NCBI RefSeq assembly: GCF_011602485.2
Contig: NZ_CP050022.2
Coordinates: forward strand, 4,484,001-4,548,000
Reading direction: 5' to 3'
From: Bradyrhizobium sp. 1(2017)
Lineage (GTDB): Bacteria; Pseudomonadota; Alphaproteobacteria; Rhizobiales; Xanthobacteraceae
Length of the DNA stretch: 64,000 nt
Part shown: piece after piece, positions 50,001 to 57,710 of the stretch
Position numbering within the stretch: the stretch's first letter is position 1
Layout: each line of letters starts with the position of its first letter
The notes under the pieces: generated by a model
What the model was told of the DNA's origin: nothing
The model's input: only the letters and a program-made list of their open reading frames with translations
Database searches by the model: none
Translations under genes and position numbers: made by a program

Positions 50001-50576
50001 GATCAGGCCGCTCTCGACGCGTCGCTCCTTGTCGGTGTTGTGGCGCTGCAATTCGACGTAAAGGCGGTCGCCGAACAGGCTGGCGAGACGCTCGCAGCGC
50101 AACGCGGCAATTTCGGCCTGCCCGGTCGCAAGCGCCAGCGAGACCGGGCCGTCCGGACCGCCGGTGAGCGCGATCAGTCCCTCGGTCTCGCCCTCGAGCC
50201 AGTCGAACTTGATGTGCGAGGCATGGGTGTCGGGCGTCTCCAGGAACGCCCGCGAGTTCAGGCGCATCAGGCTGCGATAGCCGCGCTCCTGCGCCGCCAG
50301 CAGCACCACGCGCGACGGCCCCATCGCATTGCGCGCATTCGGATCCTGGTCGCCGAAATCGATTGCGAGCTCGCAGCCGACGATCGGCTGGATGCCGGAA
50401 CCCGCCATCTTGTCGGAGAACTCCAGCGCCCCGAACATGTTGTCGGTGTCGGTCAGCGCCAGCGCCGGCTGGTGGTCTTTCTTCGCAAGCTCGGCGAGCT
50501 TGGCGATCTTGATCGAGCCCTTGAGCAGCGAATAGGCCGAGTGAACGTGAAGGTGGACAAATCCGGCGCTCGGCAT
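47073..50576 (-). CDS. dnaE: DNA polymerase III alpha subunit
   Basis: 1167 residues, standard for DnaE1. The start MPSAGFVHLHVHSAYSLLKG is the PHP domain beginning; a longer frame to 50636 adds nothing recognisable. MPDFDIDFCQDRRGEVI carries catalytic aspartates of the C-family polymerase, and GAGSLVAWALTITDLDP and the tandem HhH and OB-fold region (VAATVVSRMERRTKTG) follow. It is the replicative polymerase. It is distinct from the error-prone DnaE2, and no imuA/imuB is nearby. Confidence 0.98.
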   Translation of the reverse strand: MPSAGFVHLHVHSAYSLLKGSIKIAKLAELAKKDHQPALALTDTDNMFGALEFSDKMAGSGIQPIVGCELAIDFGDQDPNARNAMGPSRVVLLAAQERGYRSLMRLNSRAFLETPDTHASHIKFDWLEGETEGLIALTGGPDGPVSLALATGQAEIAALRCERLASLFGDRLYVELQRHNTDKERRVESGLIDIAYAKGLPLVATNEPYFAATDDYEAHDALLCIAGGRLIAETDREQLTPDHRFKTRAEMAVLFADIPEALASTVEIAERCSFRPMTRKPILPFFTVGAAASSDAASVEAAELKRQAEEGLANRLRVHGLSQGTSEEDYNKRLAFELDVIMRMKYAGYFLIVSDFIKWAKAHGIPVGPGRGSGAGSLVAWALTITDLDPIKFGLLFERFLNPERVSMPDFDIDFCQDRRGEVIKYVQERYGRDQVAQIITFGTLQARGVLRDVGRVLQMPYGQVDKLTKLVPQNPAAPVTLAAAIESEPKLQAFRDEDPVVARAFDIAQRLEGLTRHASTHAAGIVIGDRPLSELVPMYRDPKSDMPVTQFNMKWVEPAGLVKFDFLGLKTLTVLDVACKLLKPRDIHVDLATLPIDDAESYQMLARGEVVGVFQVESQGMRRALVDMRPDRFEDIIALVALYRPGPMANIPTYCARKHGDEEPEYLHPVLEPILKETFGVIIYQEQVMQIAQVMSGYSLGDADLLRRAMGKKIRAEMDKQRDIFVAGAVKNGVPKGQAETIFELLAKFADYGFNKSHAAAYALVSYHTAYMKAHYPVEFIAASMTLDLNNTDKLSEFRSEAQRLGIKVEPPNINRSGATFEVGEKTIYYALAALKGVGIQAIDQIIEERNKRGLFTSLADFAARVNPRAINKRIIESLAAAGAFDTLEPNRARVFAGADSILAACQRAHQAETIGQNDMFGMSADAPTIMLPQIEPWLPAERLRREYDAIGFFLSGHPLDDYATVLKRLRVQSWAEFSRAVKTGATAGKVAATVVSRMERRTKTGNKMGIMGLSDPTGHFEAVLFSEGLAQYRDVLEPGAAVLLQLGAELQGEDVRARVLHAEPLDDAAAKTQKGLRIFVRDTKPLESIAKRLAGPEMAASNGAAPKIGSPGIAPRSNGDGEVSLVMMLDLETEVEMKLPGRFKVSPQIAGAIKAVAGVVDVQQI

Positions 50577-50755
50577 GGTCGCGTGACGGCCTCTTGCAGA
50601 TGAGATGGAGCGGTCGCCCGCTCCTGGGGCATGCACCCATCCGGCCGACTCGCCTCACAATGGTGGGGCGTCACTGCGCCAGAGTCCACGGCGGAGCGGC
50701 CGATCGGCCCCGTCGTCCGGCTTTTCCCCAGGGGCACGGAAAGGGGCCCGCATCA

Positions 50756-50854
50756 TCAAAGCTGCGGAATCACCTGGGCCCAGATTGCGATCATCCCCAC
50801 GAACAGCGTGATCGACGCCAGTGCTGCGGCTTCTTCCACGAAAATCTTGAACAT
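50756..50854 (-). CDS. 32-aa single-pass membrane protein under LexA control (SidA-like candidate)
   Basis: Starts ATG at 50854 with a GGAG ribosome binding site 7 nt upstream; stops TGA at 50756. It begins MFKIFVEEAAALASIT, continues LFVGMIAIWAQVIPQL, and so has a short acidic head and one hydrophobic helix. The promoter just upstream has -35 and -10 hexamers with a perfect GAAC-N7-GAAC LexA box between them. Size, topology and control match SOS-induced division inhibitors such as the 29-aa SidA of Caulobacter; sequence homology to SidA was not tested. I recall similar 32-residue hypotheticals in Bradyrhizobium. Confidence 0.75.
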   Translation of the reverse strand: MFKIFVEEAAALASITLFVGMIAIWAQVIPQL

Positions 50855-50886
50855 GGCCTGCTCCCGTGTTGGAACGTATGAAGAAC

Positions 50887-50915
50887 ATTGTTCTCATTTC
50901 GTTCTCGGGAGTCAA
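50887..50915 (-). promoter_or_regulatory. Promoter with embedded LexA box for the 32-aa gene
   Basis: On the minus strand: -35 TTGACT (50910-50915), 17-bp spacer, -10 AACAAT (50887-50892). The LexA box GAAC-N7-GAAC covers 50890-50904, almost entirely within the spacer and touching the -10. This is the ideal place for repression. The predicted transcript leader is about 25 nt. Confidence 0.8.
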
Positions 50916-50964
50916 GTCGACTGAGCCATCCCGACATGGAATGGTTAACTCGCTGAATTCGAAC

Positions 50965-50997
50965 AACAAAAAAGCCCCGGCCGATGGCCGGGGCTTT
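50965..50997 (-). terminator. Terminator of the Omp25-like gene
   Basis: Stem AAAGCCCCGGCC / GGCCGGGGCTTT (50971-50982 with 50986-50997, loop GAT), followed on the minus strand by TTTTTTGTTG. It lies 43 bp behind the omp stop and just before the promoter of the 32-aa gene, so the two are separate transcripts. Confidence 0.88.
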
Positions 50998-51039
50998 CGA
51001 CAACCGCTCGAAGAAGAGCGATCAGTCTTAGTCTTTTGC

Positions 51040-51765
51040 TCAGTACCGGCCGATCATCGGGCCGCCGAACTTGTAGTTCAGGCGGACGAGGCCCATGTCG
51101 ACGTCCTGGCTGACGTGGACCGGCAGAACACCGCCGAAGCCAGTCAGGTTCCGATCATTGCCACCCAGGAAGATATGGTCGTACTCGACGCCCACCGACC
51201 AGTTCGGAGCGAAGCCGAACTCGAGGCCTGCGCCGACCGTGCCGCCCCAACGGGTGTCGTTGGCGGAAGCAACCGACACGCCGGCGAGGGAGGCGTCGTA
51301 CTTGGTGCCGACTACAGCCGCACCGCCCTTCACGTAGAGCAGCACGTTGTTCCAGGCGTAGCCGACCTGGCCCGTGATCAGACCGAACGAATCGATCTTG
51401 GTGTTGTTGCTGAAGCCGGAGATCGCGCCGACGTGGCTGCCGGAGAAGTCGGCCCAGTTGCCCTGGCCTTCCACGCCGAACACGAACTGGCCGGACTGCC
51501 AGCGATAGCCGATCTGGCCACCGACCGTGCCGCCGGTCGCGTCGTGCGAACCATCACGGCCGAAGCCGACCACATCCCAGTCCGCATGCGCCGAACCGCC
51601 ACCGCCGTTGATGCCGATGTAGAAGCCGCTCCAGTCGTAAACCGCGGCGATCGCCGCCGGCGGAGCCTTCGTGTAAGGCCGCGCCGCGAGATCAGCAGCC
51701 ACCGCCGGCGCAGCCGCGCCGAGCGCGATGAGGCTGACAGCGGCGAGCAACAAATTCTTCTTCAT
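51040..51765 (-). CDS. Outer membrane beta-barrel protein (Omp25/RopB-like)
   Basis: 241 residues. The signal peptide MKKNLLLAAVSLIALGAAAPAVA-ADL is split here at AVA-ADL. The mature protein starts with ARPYTKAPP and VYDWSGFYIGINGGGG, the hallmark of rhizobial/Brucella Omp25 proteins, followed by eight amphipathic strands and a C-terminal NYKFGGPMIGRY. It is probably an abundant structural outer-membrane protein. It is monocistronic with a strong terminator. Confidence 0.92.
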   Translation of the reverse strand: MKKNLLLAAVSLIALGAAAPAVAADLAARPYTKAPPAAIAAVYDWSGFYIGINGGGGSAHADWDVVGFGRDGSHDATGGTVGGQIGYRWQSGQFVFGVEGQGNWADFSGSHVGAISGFSNNTKIDSFGLITGQVGYAWNNVLLYVKGGAAVVGTKYDASLAGVSVASANDTRWGGTVGAGLEFGFAPNWSVGVEYDHIFLGGNDRNLTGFGGVLPVHVSQDVDMGLVRLNYKFGGPMIGRY

Positions 51766-52018
51766 TTGATTCCCGTTCCAGTTTCTTCAGTAGGCCCCCG
51801 GGCCGTGGCTCGGTCATAACAGTGATCGACGGAATTGCTGTAACCACGACGCAACAGTTGGCGCCAAAGGCCCGCGCTACGTTAATGAACGTTTAGCAGA
51901 GCGCGCTGGAGACCCTTTGAAACAAGGGTTTTCTGTAGTTCCAATGTCGACTACACGACATATGCTGCACGTACGCGTAACAACGCCGCGCGCACATTCG
52001 CGTGATTGGAGAATCGAG

Positions 52019-52327
52019 ATGAGCGCACGAACCGCTCTCCCCATTGTCGCCACATTTTCGCTCGCCCTCGCCACATTTGCGCTGTCGTTGAGCGCAAGTT
52101 CGCCGGCGCGCGCATTCGGGACGCATCATCCCTTCTGCCTCACCGGAGATGAATGGCCCGGGCTGAGCAATTGCAGGTTCGATACTTACGCGCAGTGTCA
52201 GGCGAGCGCGTCGGGCCGCGCGCTGACCTGCATCGCCAATCCCTTCTTCAAAGGCGAGAGCGATGATCCCTACGCCTATCAGAATCGTCCGCGCGCGCCG
52301 ACGCCGGGCTATTTCCTGCCGCGCTGA
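52019..52327 (+). CDS. DUF3551 small secreted protein (first of a tandem pair)
   Basis: 102 residues from ATG 52019 (upstream ORF extension has no ribosome binding site). A signal peptide ends ARA. The mature part has the DUF3551 pattern of four cysteines: PFCLTGDEW, LSNCRFDTYAQC, then ALTCIANPFF. Small periplasmic Cys-rich proteins of this family are widespread in Bradyrhizobium; function unknown. It is separated by 1 nt from a second member. Confidence 0.85.
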   Translation: MSARTALPIVATFSLALATFALSLSASSPARAFGTHHPFCLTGDEWPGLSNCRFDTYAQCQASASGRALTCIANPFFKGESDDPYAYQNRPRAPTPGYFLPR

Positions 52328-52328
52328 C

Positions 52329-52577
52329 ATGCGCTGCGGCTGCCTCGCATTCGTCGTGATTGGCCTGCTCTTCGCGGGCGGGTCAGCACGCGCCCAGACC
52401 TACGATCCGCGCTACCCGGTCTGCATGCAGATCTACGGCCCCGTCGGCTATTTCGACTGCCGCTACGGCTCGCTCGAGCAGTGCAAGTACCTCGCCGTCG
52501 GCCGTTCGGCGAGCTGTGTCGTGAACCCGTACTTCGTGCCGACGAAGCCCGCCCGCCGGTCGAAGCGCGTAAACTAG
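52329..52577 (+). CDS. DUF3551 small secreted protein (second of a tandem pair)
   Basis: 82 residues; ATG at 52329, 1 nt after the stop of the preceding gene. Signal peptide MRCGCLAFVVIGLLFAGGSA; mature motif YPVCMQIYG, YFDCRYGSLEQC and ASCVVNPYF match its neighbour, so the two arose by tandem duplication and divergence. Translational coupling is likely. Confidence 0.83.
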   Translation: MRCGCLAFVVIGLLFAGGSARAQTYDPRYPVCMQIYGPVGYFDCRYGSLEQCKYLAVGRSASCVVNPYFVPTKPARRSKRVN

Positions 52578-52732
52578 GGGTGGCACAGGCGGGACGCTGA
52601 TATGCAGCCCGCCCCACATCACGGCTCCGGTGTTGACGCCGAACGATCCCGGGTTAAGTACGACGAACAAATCTTGCAGGGATGGCGACGTTCGCTGGGC
52701 TGGTTCCCGTTGACGCCACCTCTGCAGGACAC

Positions 52733-54055
52733 ATGACGCCCTCGCATCAAGCGACCTCGCCGCGCGCGAATTCATCAGCGACCTCGGCACCCCCTCACCT
52801 CGCCATCGTTCTGTTCTCGCTTGCGATGGGCGGCTTTGCGATCGGAACCACCGAATTCGCATCGATGAGCCTGCTGCCGTTTTTCGCCGCCGATCTCGGC
52901 ATCGACGAGCCGATGGCAGGTCACGCGATCAGTGCCTATGCCCTCGGCGTCGTGTTGGGCGCGCCGCTGATCGCTGTGCTCGGCGCCCGGTTCGCGCGGC
53001 GCACGCAGCTGCTGGCGCTGATGGCCGTGTTCGCACTCGGCAATGCGCTCACTGCGCTCGCACCGACCTATGGCTCGATGATCGCGGCCCGCTTTCTCTC
53101 CGGATTGCCCCACGGCGCCTATTTCGGCATCGCTGCGCTGGTGGCAACCTCGCTCGTTCCCCAACATCGTCGCTCGCAGGTGGTCGGCCAGGTGATGCTC
53201 GGCCTGACCACGGCCACGATTATCGGCGTGCCGCTGGCCAATCTGATCGGGCAGGCGGTCGGCTGGCGCGCCAGCTTCGGCCTGGTGTCGGTGCTGGCGC
53301 TGCTCACGATCCTCCTCTGCGCCCTGTTCGCGCCGCGCGACCGGGCCGGCAGCTCCGATCCGTTGCGCGAGCTCGGCGCGCTCAGAAGCGGACGCGTCTG
53401 GATCACGCTGGCGATCGGCGCCATCGGCTTCGGCGGCATGTTCGCCGTCTACACCTATCTTGCGACGACGCTGATCGAGGTCACCAGGGTCAGCCCTGCG
53501 GTCATCCCGTTCTTCCTCGCGGTGTTCGGCATCGGAGCCACGCTCGGCAATCTGGTCGTGCCGCGCTTCGCCGACCGCGCCTTGATGCCGACCGCGGGCG
53601 CCATCCTGCTGTTCGCCGCGGTTGCGCTGCTGGTCTTTCCGCTCGCCGCCGGCAATCCCTGGCTGCTGGCGGCGGACGTCTTCGCGATCGGCGCCAGCGT
53701 CTCGCTCGGTGCCGTCCTGCAGACGCGGCTGATGGACGTCGCGGGCGATGCGCAGGCGCTCGCCGCCGCGCTGAACCACTCGGCGTTCAACACCGCCAAT
53801 GCGCTCGGTCCGTTCCTCGGCGGTATCGCCATTCGCGAAGGCCTGGGTTGGACTTCCACCGGTCCCGTCGGCGCGGTGCTTGCGCTGCTCGGCTTCCTGA
53901 TCTGGATCGTCGCGTGGCGCGCCGGACCGGTGTCGGCCGGGATCACCCCGGGACGCAACGCGGCTCGAGACGACAACGCTCCGGCGAGACCAGCGCCGCC
54001 GCTGGCGCCTGATCACCGAAGCCGTTCGGATGCCGCCAGGGATCGAGTGGCGTAG
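52733..54055 (+). CDS. MFS transporter (AraJ/DHA1-type exporter)
   Basis: 440 residues from ATG 52733 with AGGA 6 nt upstream; a longer start at 52682 has the ribosome binding site too close. Twelve membrane helices. The first (FSLAMGGFAIGTTEFASM) and the motif between helices 2 and 3 (LGARFARRTQLL) are typical of drug/arabinose exporters. Substrate unknown. The C-terminal 45 residues are polar and disordered. Confidence 0.92.
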   Translation: MTPSHQATSPRANSSATSAPPHLAIVLFSLAMGGFAIGTTEFASMSLLPFFAADLGIDEPMAGHAISAYALGVVLGAPLIAVLGARFARRTQLLALMAVFALGNALTALAPTYGSMIAARFLSGLPHGAYFGIAALVATSLVPQHRRSQVVGQVMLGLTTATIIGVPLANLIGQAVGWRASFGLVSVLALLTILLCALFAPRDRAGSSDPLRELGALRSGRVWITLAIGAIGFGGMFAVYTYLATTLIEVTRVSPAVIPFFLAVFGIGATLGNLVVPRFADRALMPTAGAILLFAAVALLVFPLAAGNPWLLAADVFAIGASVSLGAVLQTRLMDVAGDAQALAAALNHSAFNTANALGPFLGGIAIREGLGWTSTGPVGAVLALLGFLIWIVAWRAGPVSAGITPGRNAARDDNAPARPAPPLAPDHRSRSDAARDRVA

Positions 54056-54068
54056 CGGTCGCGTCCGT

Positions 54069-54707
54069 TCAGCTTTGCCAGGGCGTGTTGCGGATGCGTG
54101 TACACGCGTTCGGTTTGCGAAAGCCGGGGTCGTGATGTTCGATGTAGTCGAAATTGACCGTTCCAAACGTCGTCTGCGGCTTCTTCAGCGCTGAGCAGGT
54201 CTGCACCTTCAAGAATTCGTTCTTGAAGTCCCCGCGCGGAAACGCAGTGATCACCTGCTCGCGCTGTTCGGGCGTGTAGTCGTCAAAGCCGACTCCCACG
54301 ACATCCACCAGGACGCCCGCGTTGGTGAGAGCGATCTCCGGCCGCATATACTGCGGAATGCCGGGCGTCGTGTGCAGCGCGATCGCCTCCCACACCAAGT
54401 CCGCTTGCGGCTCGGCAATGCCGCGTGCGCGCAGAAAGTCCCGCGCGGCGTCGGCACCATCGACCTCAAACCGCTTGGTCTCCGTGTGATAGTGATCCAC
54501 GAGACCGAGGTCGTGAAACAGCGCCGCCACGTAAAGCAGCTCGGAATCAAATTTCAGCTTCTGGCGCAGCCCCTTCATCGCGCCGAACACGTAGACGCGA
54601 ACCGAGTGGTTGAACAACATCTCGTCTTCGTACTGGCGCACCAGCTCGGCGGCCTCGCGTGCCAGCTGGCTGTCGGGAATTTTGACGCCGGAAATCACGC
54701 TTGTCAT
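54069..54707 (-). CDS. HD-domain protein
   Basis: 212 residues from MTSVISGVKIPDSQLAREAA; the longer ORF lacks support. Metal-binding HD motifs: NHSVRVYVFG, then AALFHDLGLVDHY and AIALHTTPGI. Proteins of this layout include cyanamide-hydratase-like and small phosphohydrolase enzymes; the reaction here is not known. It lies 40 nt behind the AhpD-like gene, with which it probably forms an operon divergent from a MocR-type regulator. Confidence 0.85.
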   Translation of the reverse strand: MTSVISGVKIPDSQLAREAAELVRQYEDEMLFNHSVRVYVFGAMKGLRQKLKFDSELLYVAALFHDLGLVDHYHTETKRFEVDGADAARDFLRARGIAEPQADLVWEAIALHTTPGIPQYMRPEIALTNAGVLVDVVGVGFDDYTPEQREQVITAFPRGDFKNEFLKVQTCSALKKPQTTFGTVNFDYIEHHDPGFRKPNACTRIRNTPWQS

Positions 54708-54747
54708 TTTCGAGCTCCTGCTCCCTTTCGGCCGATGCCGTTCGCAA

Positions 54748-55209
54748 TCAGGCGGCCTTCTCAAGAACCGCTTGCGGCGTATTTCGGAAGCTGATCGACA
54801 TGCGATTGTACGCATTCATCAGGCTGATGGCGATCGTGAGATCAACCAGCTCGCGCTCGCTGAAGACCTTGCGGGCGGCTTGATAGGCCTCATCCGGAAC
54901 ATTGGTCTCGGCAACGCGGGTGACAGTCTCGGCCCATGCAAGCGCGGCGCGCTCCCGTTCGTCGAACAGACCGCCGGCCTCGGCCCAAGCCTGGACCAGC
55001 GCGAGCTTTTCGATCTTGACGCCACTCTTGATCAGATCGCGCGTGTGCATGTCGAGGCAATAGGCGCAGTTGTTGATTTGCGAGATCCGCAGGTAAGCGA
55101 GGTTCACCAGCGTCGTGGGGAGCCCGCTCTGCATGACGTAGCCGTAAACGCCGCCCAGCGCCTTGGCGCCGGCCGGCGCGACGTGATTGTAGTTGAGGCG
55201 TTCACTCAT
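54748..55209 (-). CDS. Carboxymuconolactone decarboxylase/AhpD-like protein
   Basis: 153 residues from ATG 55209, 7 nt after AAGGAG; an ATG two codons upstream is too close to it. The redox motif INNCAYCLDMHTRD (CxxC-x3-H) is that of AhpD-type alkylhydroperoxidases, and LRISQINN precedes it. It is probably a peroxide- or electrophile-handling enzyme. Expressed with the HD protein. Confidence 0.9.
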   Translation of the reverse strand: MSERLNYNHVAPAGAKALGGVYGYVMQSGLPTTLVNLAYLRISQINNCAYCLDMHTRDLIKSGVKIEKLALVQAWAEAGGLFDERERAALAWAETVTRVAETNVPDEAYQAARKVFSERELVDLTIAISLMNAYNRMSISFRNTPQAVLEKAA

Positions 55210-55269
55210 CTGCATTCTCCTTCATGATCCGACGGGATGAAGCGCTCCCTTGCCCCTTAGGTGGCCTCG

Positions 55270-55319
55270 CCGTGGTTCACAAAAAAGCACCAAGAATGCA
55301 CTAAACTCGTGTACCACGG
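55270..55319. promoter_or_regulatory. Inverted repeat in the divergent MocR/AhpD control region
   Basis: CCGTGGTTCAC (55270-55280) and GTGTACCACGG (55309-55319) form an 11-bp inverted repeat with one mismatch and a 28-bp spacer, just upstream of the regulator start at 55324. It is a plausible operator for the MocR-type protein. Confidence 0.5.
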
Positions 55320-55323
55320 GGAC

Positions 55324-56733
55324 ATGAGCAACCCGCTGCGCCTGGAGCTCGATCGATCTGCGAAGACCCCGCTGGCGGAGCAGATCCACAGGGGGATCAA
55401 AATCGCCATCGAGAGCGCCGTGCTCGCCCCGGGCGCGCGCCTGCCCTCCTGGCAGGACCTGGCGGCCCAGCTTGGCGTCGCACGTGGCACCGTACGCTCC
55501 GCGTATGAGAAGCTCTCATCCGCCCAATTGATCGTTGCATCCCGCGCGACCGGGACGCGTGTCGTGGACCGGCCCTCCGTTCCCATTCGGCAGGACAAGG
55601 CTCCGGACCCCGGCTCCTTCATGGAGATGTATCAGGAGCTCACCGCCGGGCCGGCGATCTTCCAGATGGGCGTGCCGGCGCAGGAGACGCTTCCCGCAAC
55701 GCTGCTGGCGAGGGTGCGCGCGCAGGCCGTTCGTGCGGAACTGAGCGCGCCGGCGATCTATCCCGATCCGCGCGGCGAGCTGGCGTTACGGCGCGAGATC
55801 GCGGCCTACCTTGCGCTGGCGCGCGGGATCGAATGCGCACCATCCCAGATCATCATCACCGCCGGTTTCAGCGGCGGCCTCGGATTGGCGCTGCGCGTCC
55901 TCAGCCTCGAGCCAAGGAAGAAAGTCTGGGTCGAGAATCCCGGGTTTCCGTTCACCCGGCGCGGTCTCGGGCTTGCGCAATTGTCGATCGCGCCAATCCC
56001 GGTTGATGCCGATGGCATCAATGTCGCCTACGGCCTGCAGCATGCCCCTGGCGCGGCGCTCGCCGTCGTGACGCCGGGGCAGCAGGCGCCGCTCGGCGCG
56101 ACATTATCGCTGGCAAGGCGCGCGCGGCTGCTCGACTGGGCTGAGCAAAGCAAGGCGTGGGTGATCGAGGACGACTATTTGAGCGAACTCCAGCTCAAGG
56201 GCCGGGCCACCCCCGCGCTTGCCGCGCTAGACCGCGCCGGCCGCGTCATTCACATCGGCTCCTTCAGCAAAACCGTGACCCCTGCCCTGCGGCTGGGCTT
56301 CGTCGTTGCGCCGGCTTCCCTGGCGTCGCGATTTGCCGAAGCTGCGGCATGCCTCGCGCCGGCGCCAGGCCCCGCGGTGCAGCTCGCAACCGCCGACTTC
56401 ATGCGCGAGGGCCATTACCTCAGGCATCTTCGACGCACGAAGCGGGCCTACGCTGCGCAAGGCGATGCGTTGCTGAAATGCCTTCGCCCGCGCACCGCAG
56501 ACGTGACGCTCGCCGGCTTGGCAGCGGTCTTGCGGTTGCCGGATGGAGCCCCCGACCTCGCGATCGCCCGGGAAGCAACCTTACTCGGTCTGGCGCCCAC
56601 GCCACTATCGCTCTGGTACGCGTCGAAGGGCTCAGTGCGCCCGGGTCTCCTGCTGGGCGTCGCGACATCCCCGCTCAAGAAAATCGAGGCGTCGTGCGAG
56701 CGGCTGCTTCAGCTCATTGACCGCTCGACGTGA
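55324..56733 (+). CDS. MocR/PdxR-type regulator (GntR wing-helix + aminotransferase fold)
   Basis: 469 residues from MSNPLRLELDRSAKTPLAEQ; the ORF extension to 55261 runs through the operator repeat. N-terminal GntR-type helix-turn-helix (GARLPSWQDLAAQLGVARGT, VRSAYEKL), then a fold-type I aminotransferase domain with the PLP Lys in HIGSFSKTVTP (about K316) and VIEDDYLSEL. MocR proteins are PLP-dependent regulators, often of vitamin B6 or amino acid metabolism, usually acting on divergent genes, here the AhpD-like/HD pair. Confidence 0.93.
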   Translation: MSNPLRLELDRSAKTPLAEQIHRGIKIAIESAVLAPGARLPSWQDLAAQLGVARGTVRSAYEKLSSAQLIVASRATGTRVVDRPSVPIRQDKAPDPGSFMEMYQELTAGPAIFQMGVPAQETLPATLLARVRAQAVRAELSAPAIYPDPRGELALRREIAAYLALARGIECAPSQIIITAGFSGGLGLALRVLSLEPRKKVWVENPGFPFTRRGLGLAQLSIAPIPVDADGINVAYGLQHAPGAALAVVTPGQQAPLGATLSLARRARLLDWAEQSKAWVIEDDYLSELQLKGRATPALAALDRAGRVIHIGSFSKTVTPALRLGFVVAPASLASRFAEAAACLAPAPGPAVQLATADFMREGHYLRHLRRTKRAYAAQGDALLKCLRPRTADVTLAGLAAVLRLPDGAPDLAIAREATLLGLAPTPLSLWYASKGSVRPGLLLGVATSPLKKIEASCERLLQLIDRST

Positions 56734-56749
56734 TTGGACATCAGTCGCC

Positions 56750-57499
56750 TTACCTGGCCATCGTGACGATCAAGGGTCCGCTCCGCGTGGCGACCACGGT
56801 GTGCTCGTATTGCACGGTCGGCGCCTCGGGGCTGCTGTAGAGCGTCCATGGGTCATCACCGTCCTGGGCCCACTCGGCCCCCAACGACAGGAACGGCTCC
56901 ACAGTGAACACCAGGCCCTCGCTCATGACGCGGCGCTCGGAGCGATCCGGCCATGTTGCAATCTCGGTCGGCTCCTCATGGAGCGACAGACCGACACCGT
57001 GACTGGCGAGGTTGCGCACCAGGCTGTAGCCGTTCTTGCGTGCAAACGTCCCGATGGCTTGACCAATGCCGGCGATCGGCTTGCCGGCTCCAACCTGACG
57101 CAGCCCGGTCCACATCGCCCGCCGGCCGTCCCGGCAAAGTCGCTCGATGACGCGGGATACCGGCGGAACGGCGAAGGAGGCCCCGGTATCCGCGAAGAAG
57201 CCGTTCTTCTCGGCCGACACGTCGATGTTGACGAGGTCGCCGGGCGCGATCCGTCGCTCGCCCGGGATGCCGTGCGCGATCTCCTCGTTCACGCTGATGC
57301 AGGTCGCTCCGGGGAAGTTGTAGGCCAGCTCCGGAGCCGAACGCGCTCCGGCAGCCTCCAGCAGCTGTCGCCCGATCCGGTCCAGCTCGGAGGTGGTCAT
57401 GCCCGGCTCGAGCGCCTTGCCCATCGCCTCCAAGGTATTGGCAACGATGCGCCCGATCTCTTTCAGGCGAGTGAGGTCGTCGTCGTCTGAGATCGTCAT
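56750..57499 (-). CDS. map: Methionine aminopeptidase, type I
   Basis: 249 residues from MTISDDDDLTRLKEIGRIVA; the longer frame to 57628 adds an unrelated stretch. Metal ligands: Asp in VNIDVSA, Asp in FFADTG, His in SHGVGLSLHE, Glu in FTVEPF and Glu in YEHTVV. It removes initiator Met. It stands apart from ribosomal genes, so it may be a second copy of the enzyme. Confidence 0.94.
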   Translation of the reverse strand: MTISDDDDLTRLKEIGRIVANTLEAMGKALEPGMTTSELDRIGRQLLEAAGARSAPELAYNFPGATCISVNEEIAHGIPGERRIAPGDLVNIDVSAEKNGFFADTGASFAVPPVSRVIERLCRDGRRAMWTGLRQVGAGKPIAGIGQAIGTFARKNGYSLVRNLASHGVGLSLHEEPTEIATWPDRSERRVMSEGLVFTVEPFLSLGAEWAQDGDDPWTLYSSPEAPTVQYEHTVVATRSGPLIVTMAR

Positions 57500-57710
57500 G
57501 CCATGCTCTTCCGAAAGCTCGGGCATAGCGTTTGTGCAGGCGGCTTGCAAACGCGGGGCGCGCGCAAGGGCTCGCAAGGTGTCTTGGCGAAGCCGGGTGA
57601 AATTGCGTTTGAGGATATTGACTATCATCCCGACGCGCTACCGAAAGTTGTACAGGAACGGATCGTCGTATAGTCTCCTCACCGTTTCGCGCCTGTGGTC
57701 CGATCAGCTC

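Noticed and set aside
47700..50603. 967-codon open frame on the plus strand
   Set aside because: Exactly antisense to dnaE; GC-rich codon bias leaves the opposite frame open. No recognisable motifs.
51879..51892. ACGTT-AATG-AACGT inverted repeat upstream of the Omp25-like gene
   Set aside because: Arms are only 5 bp; common by chance and not placed at a clear promoter.
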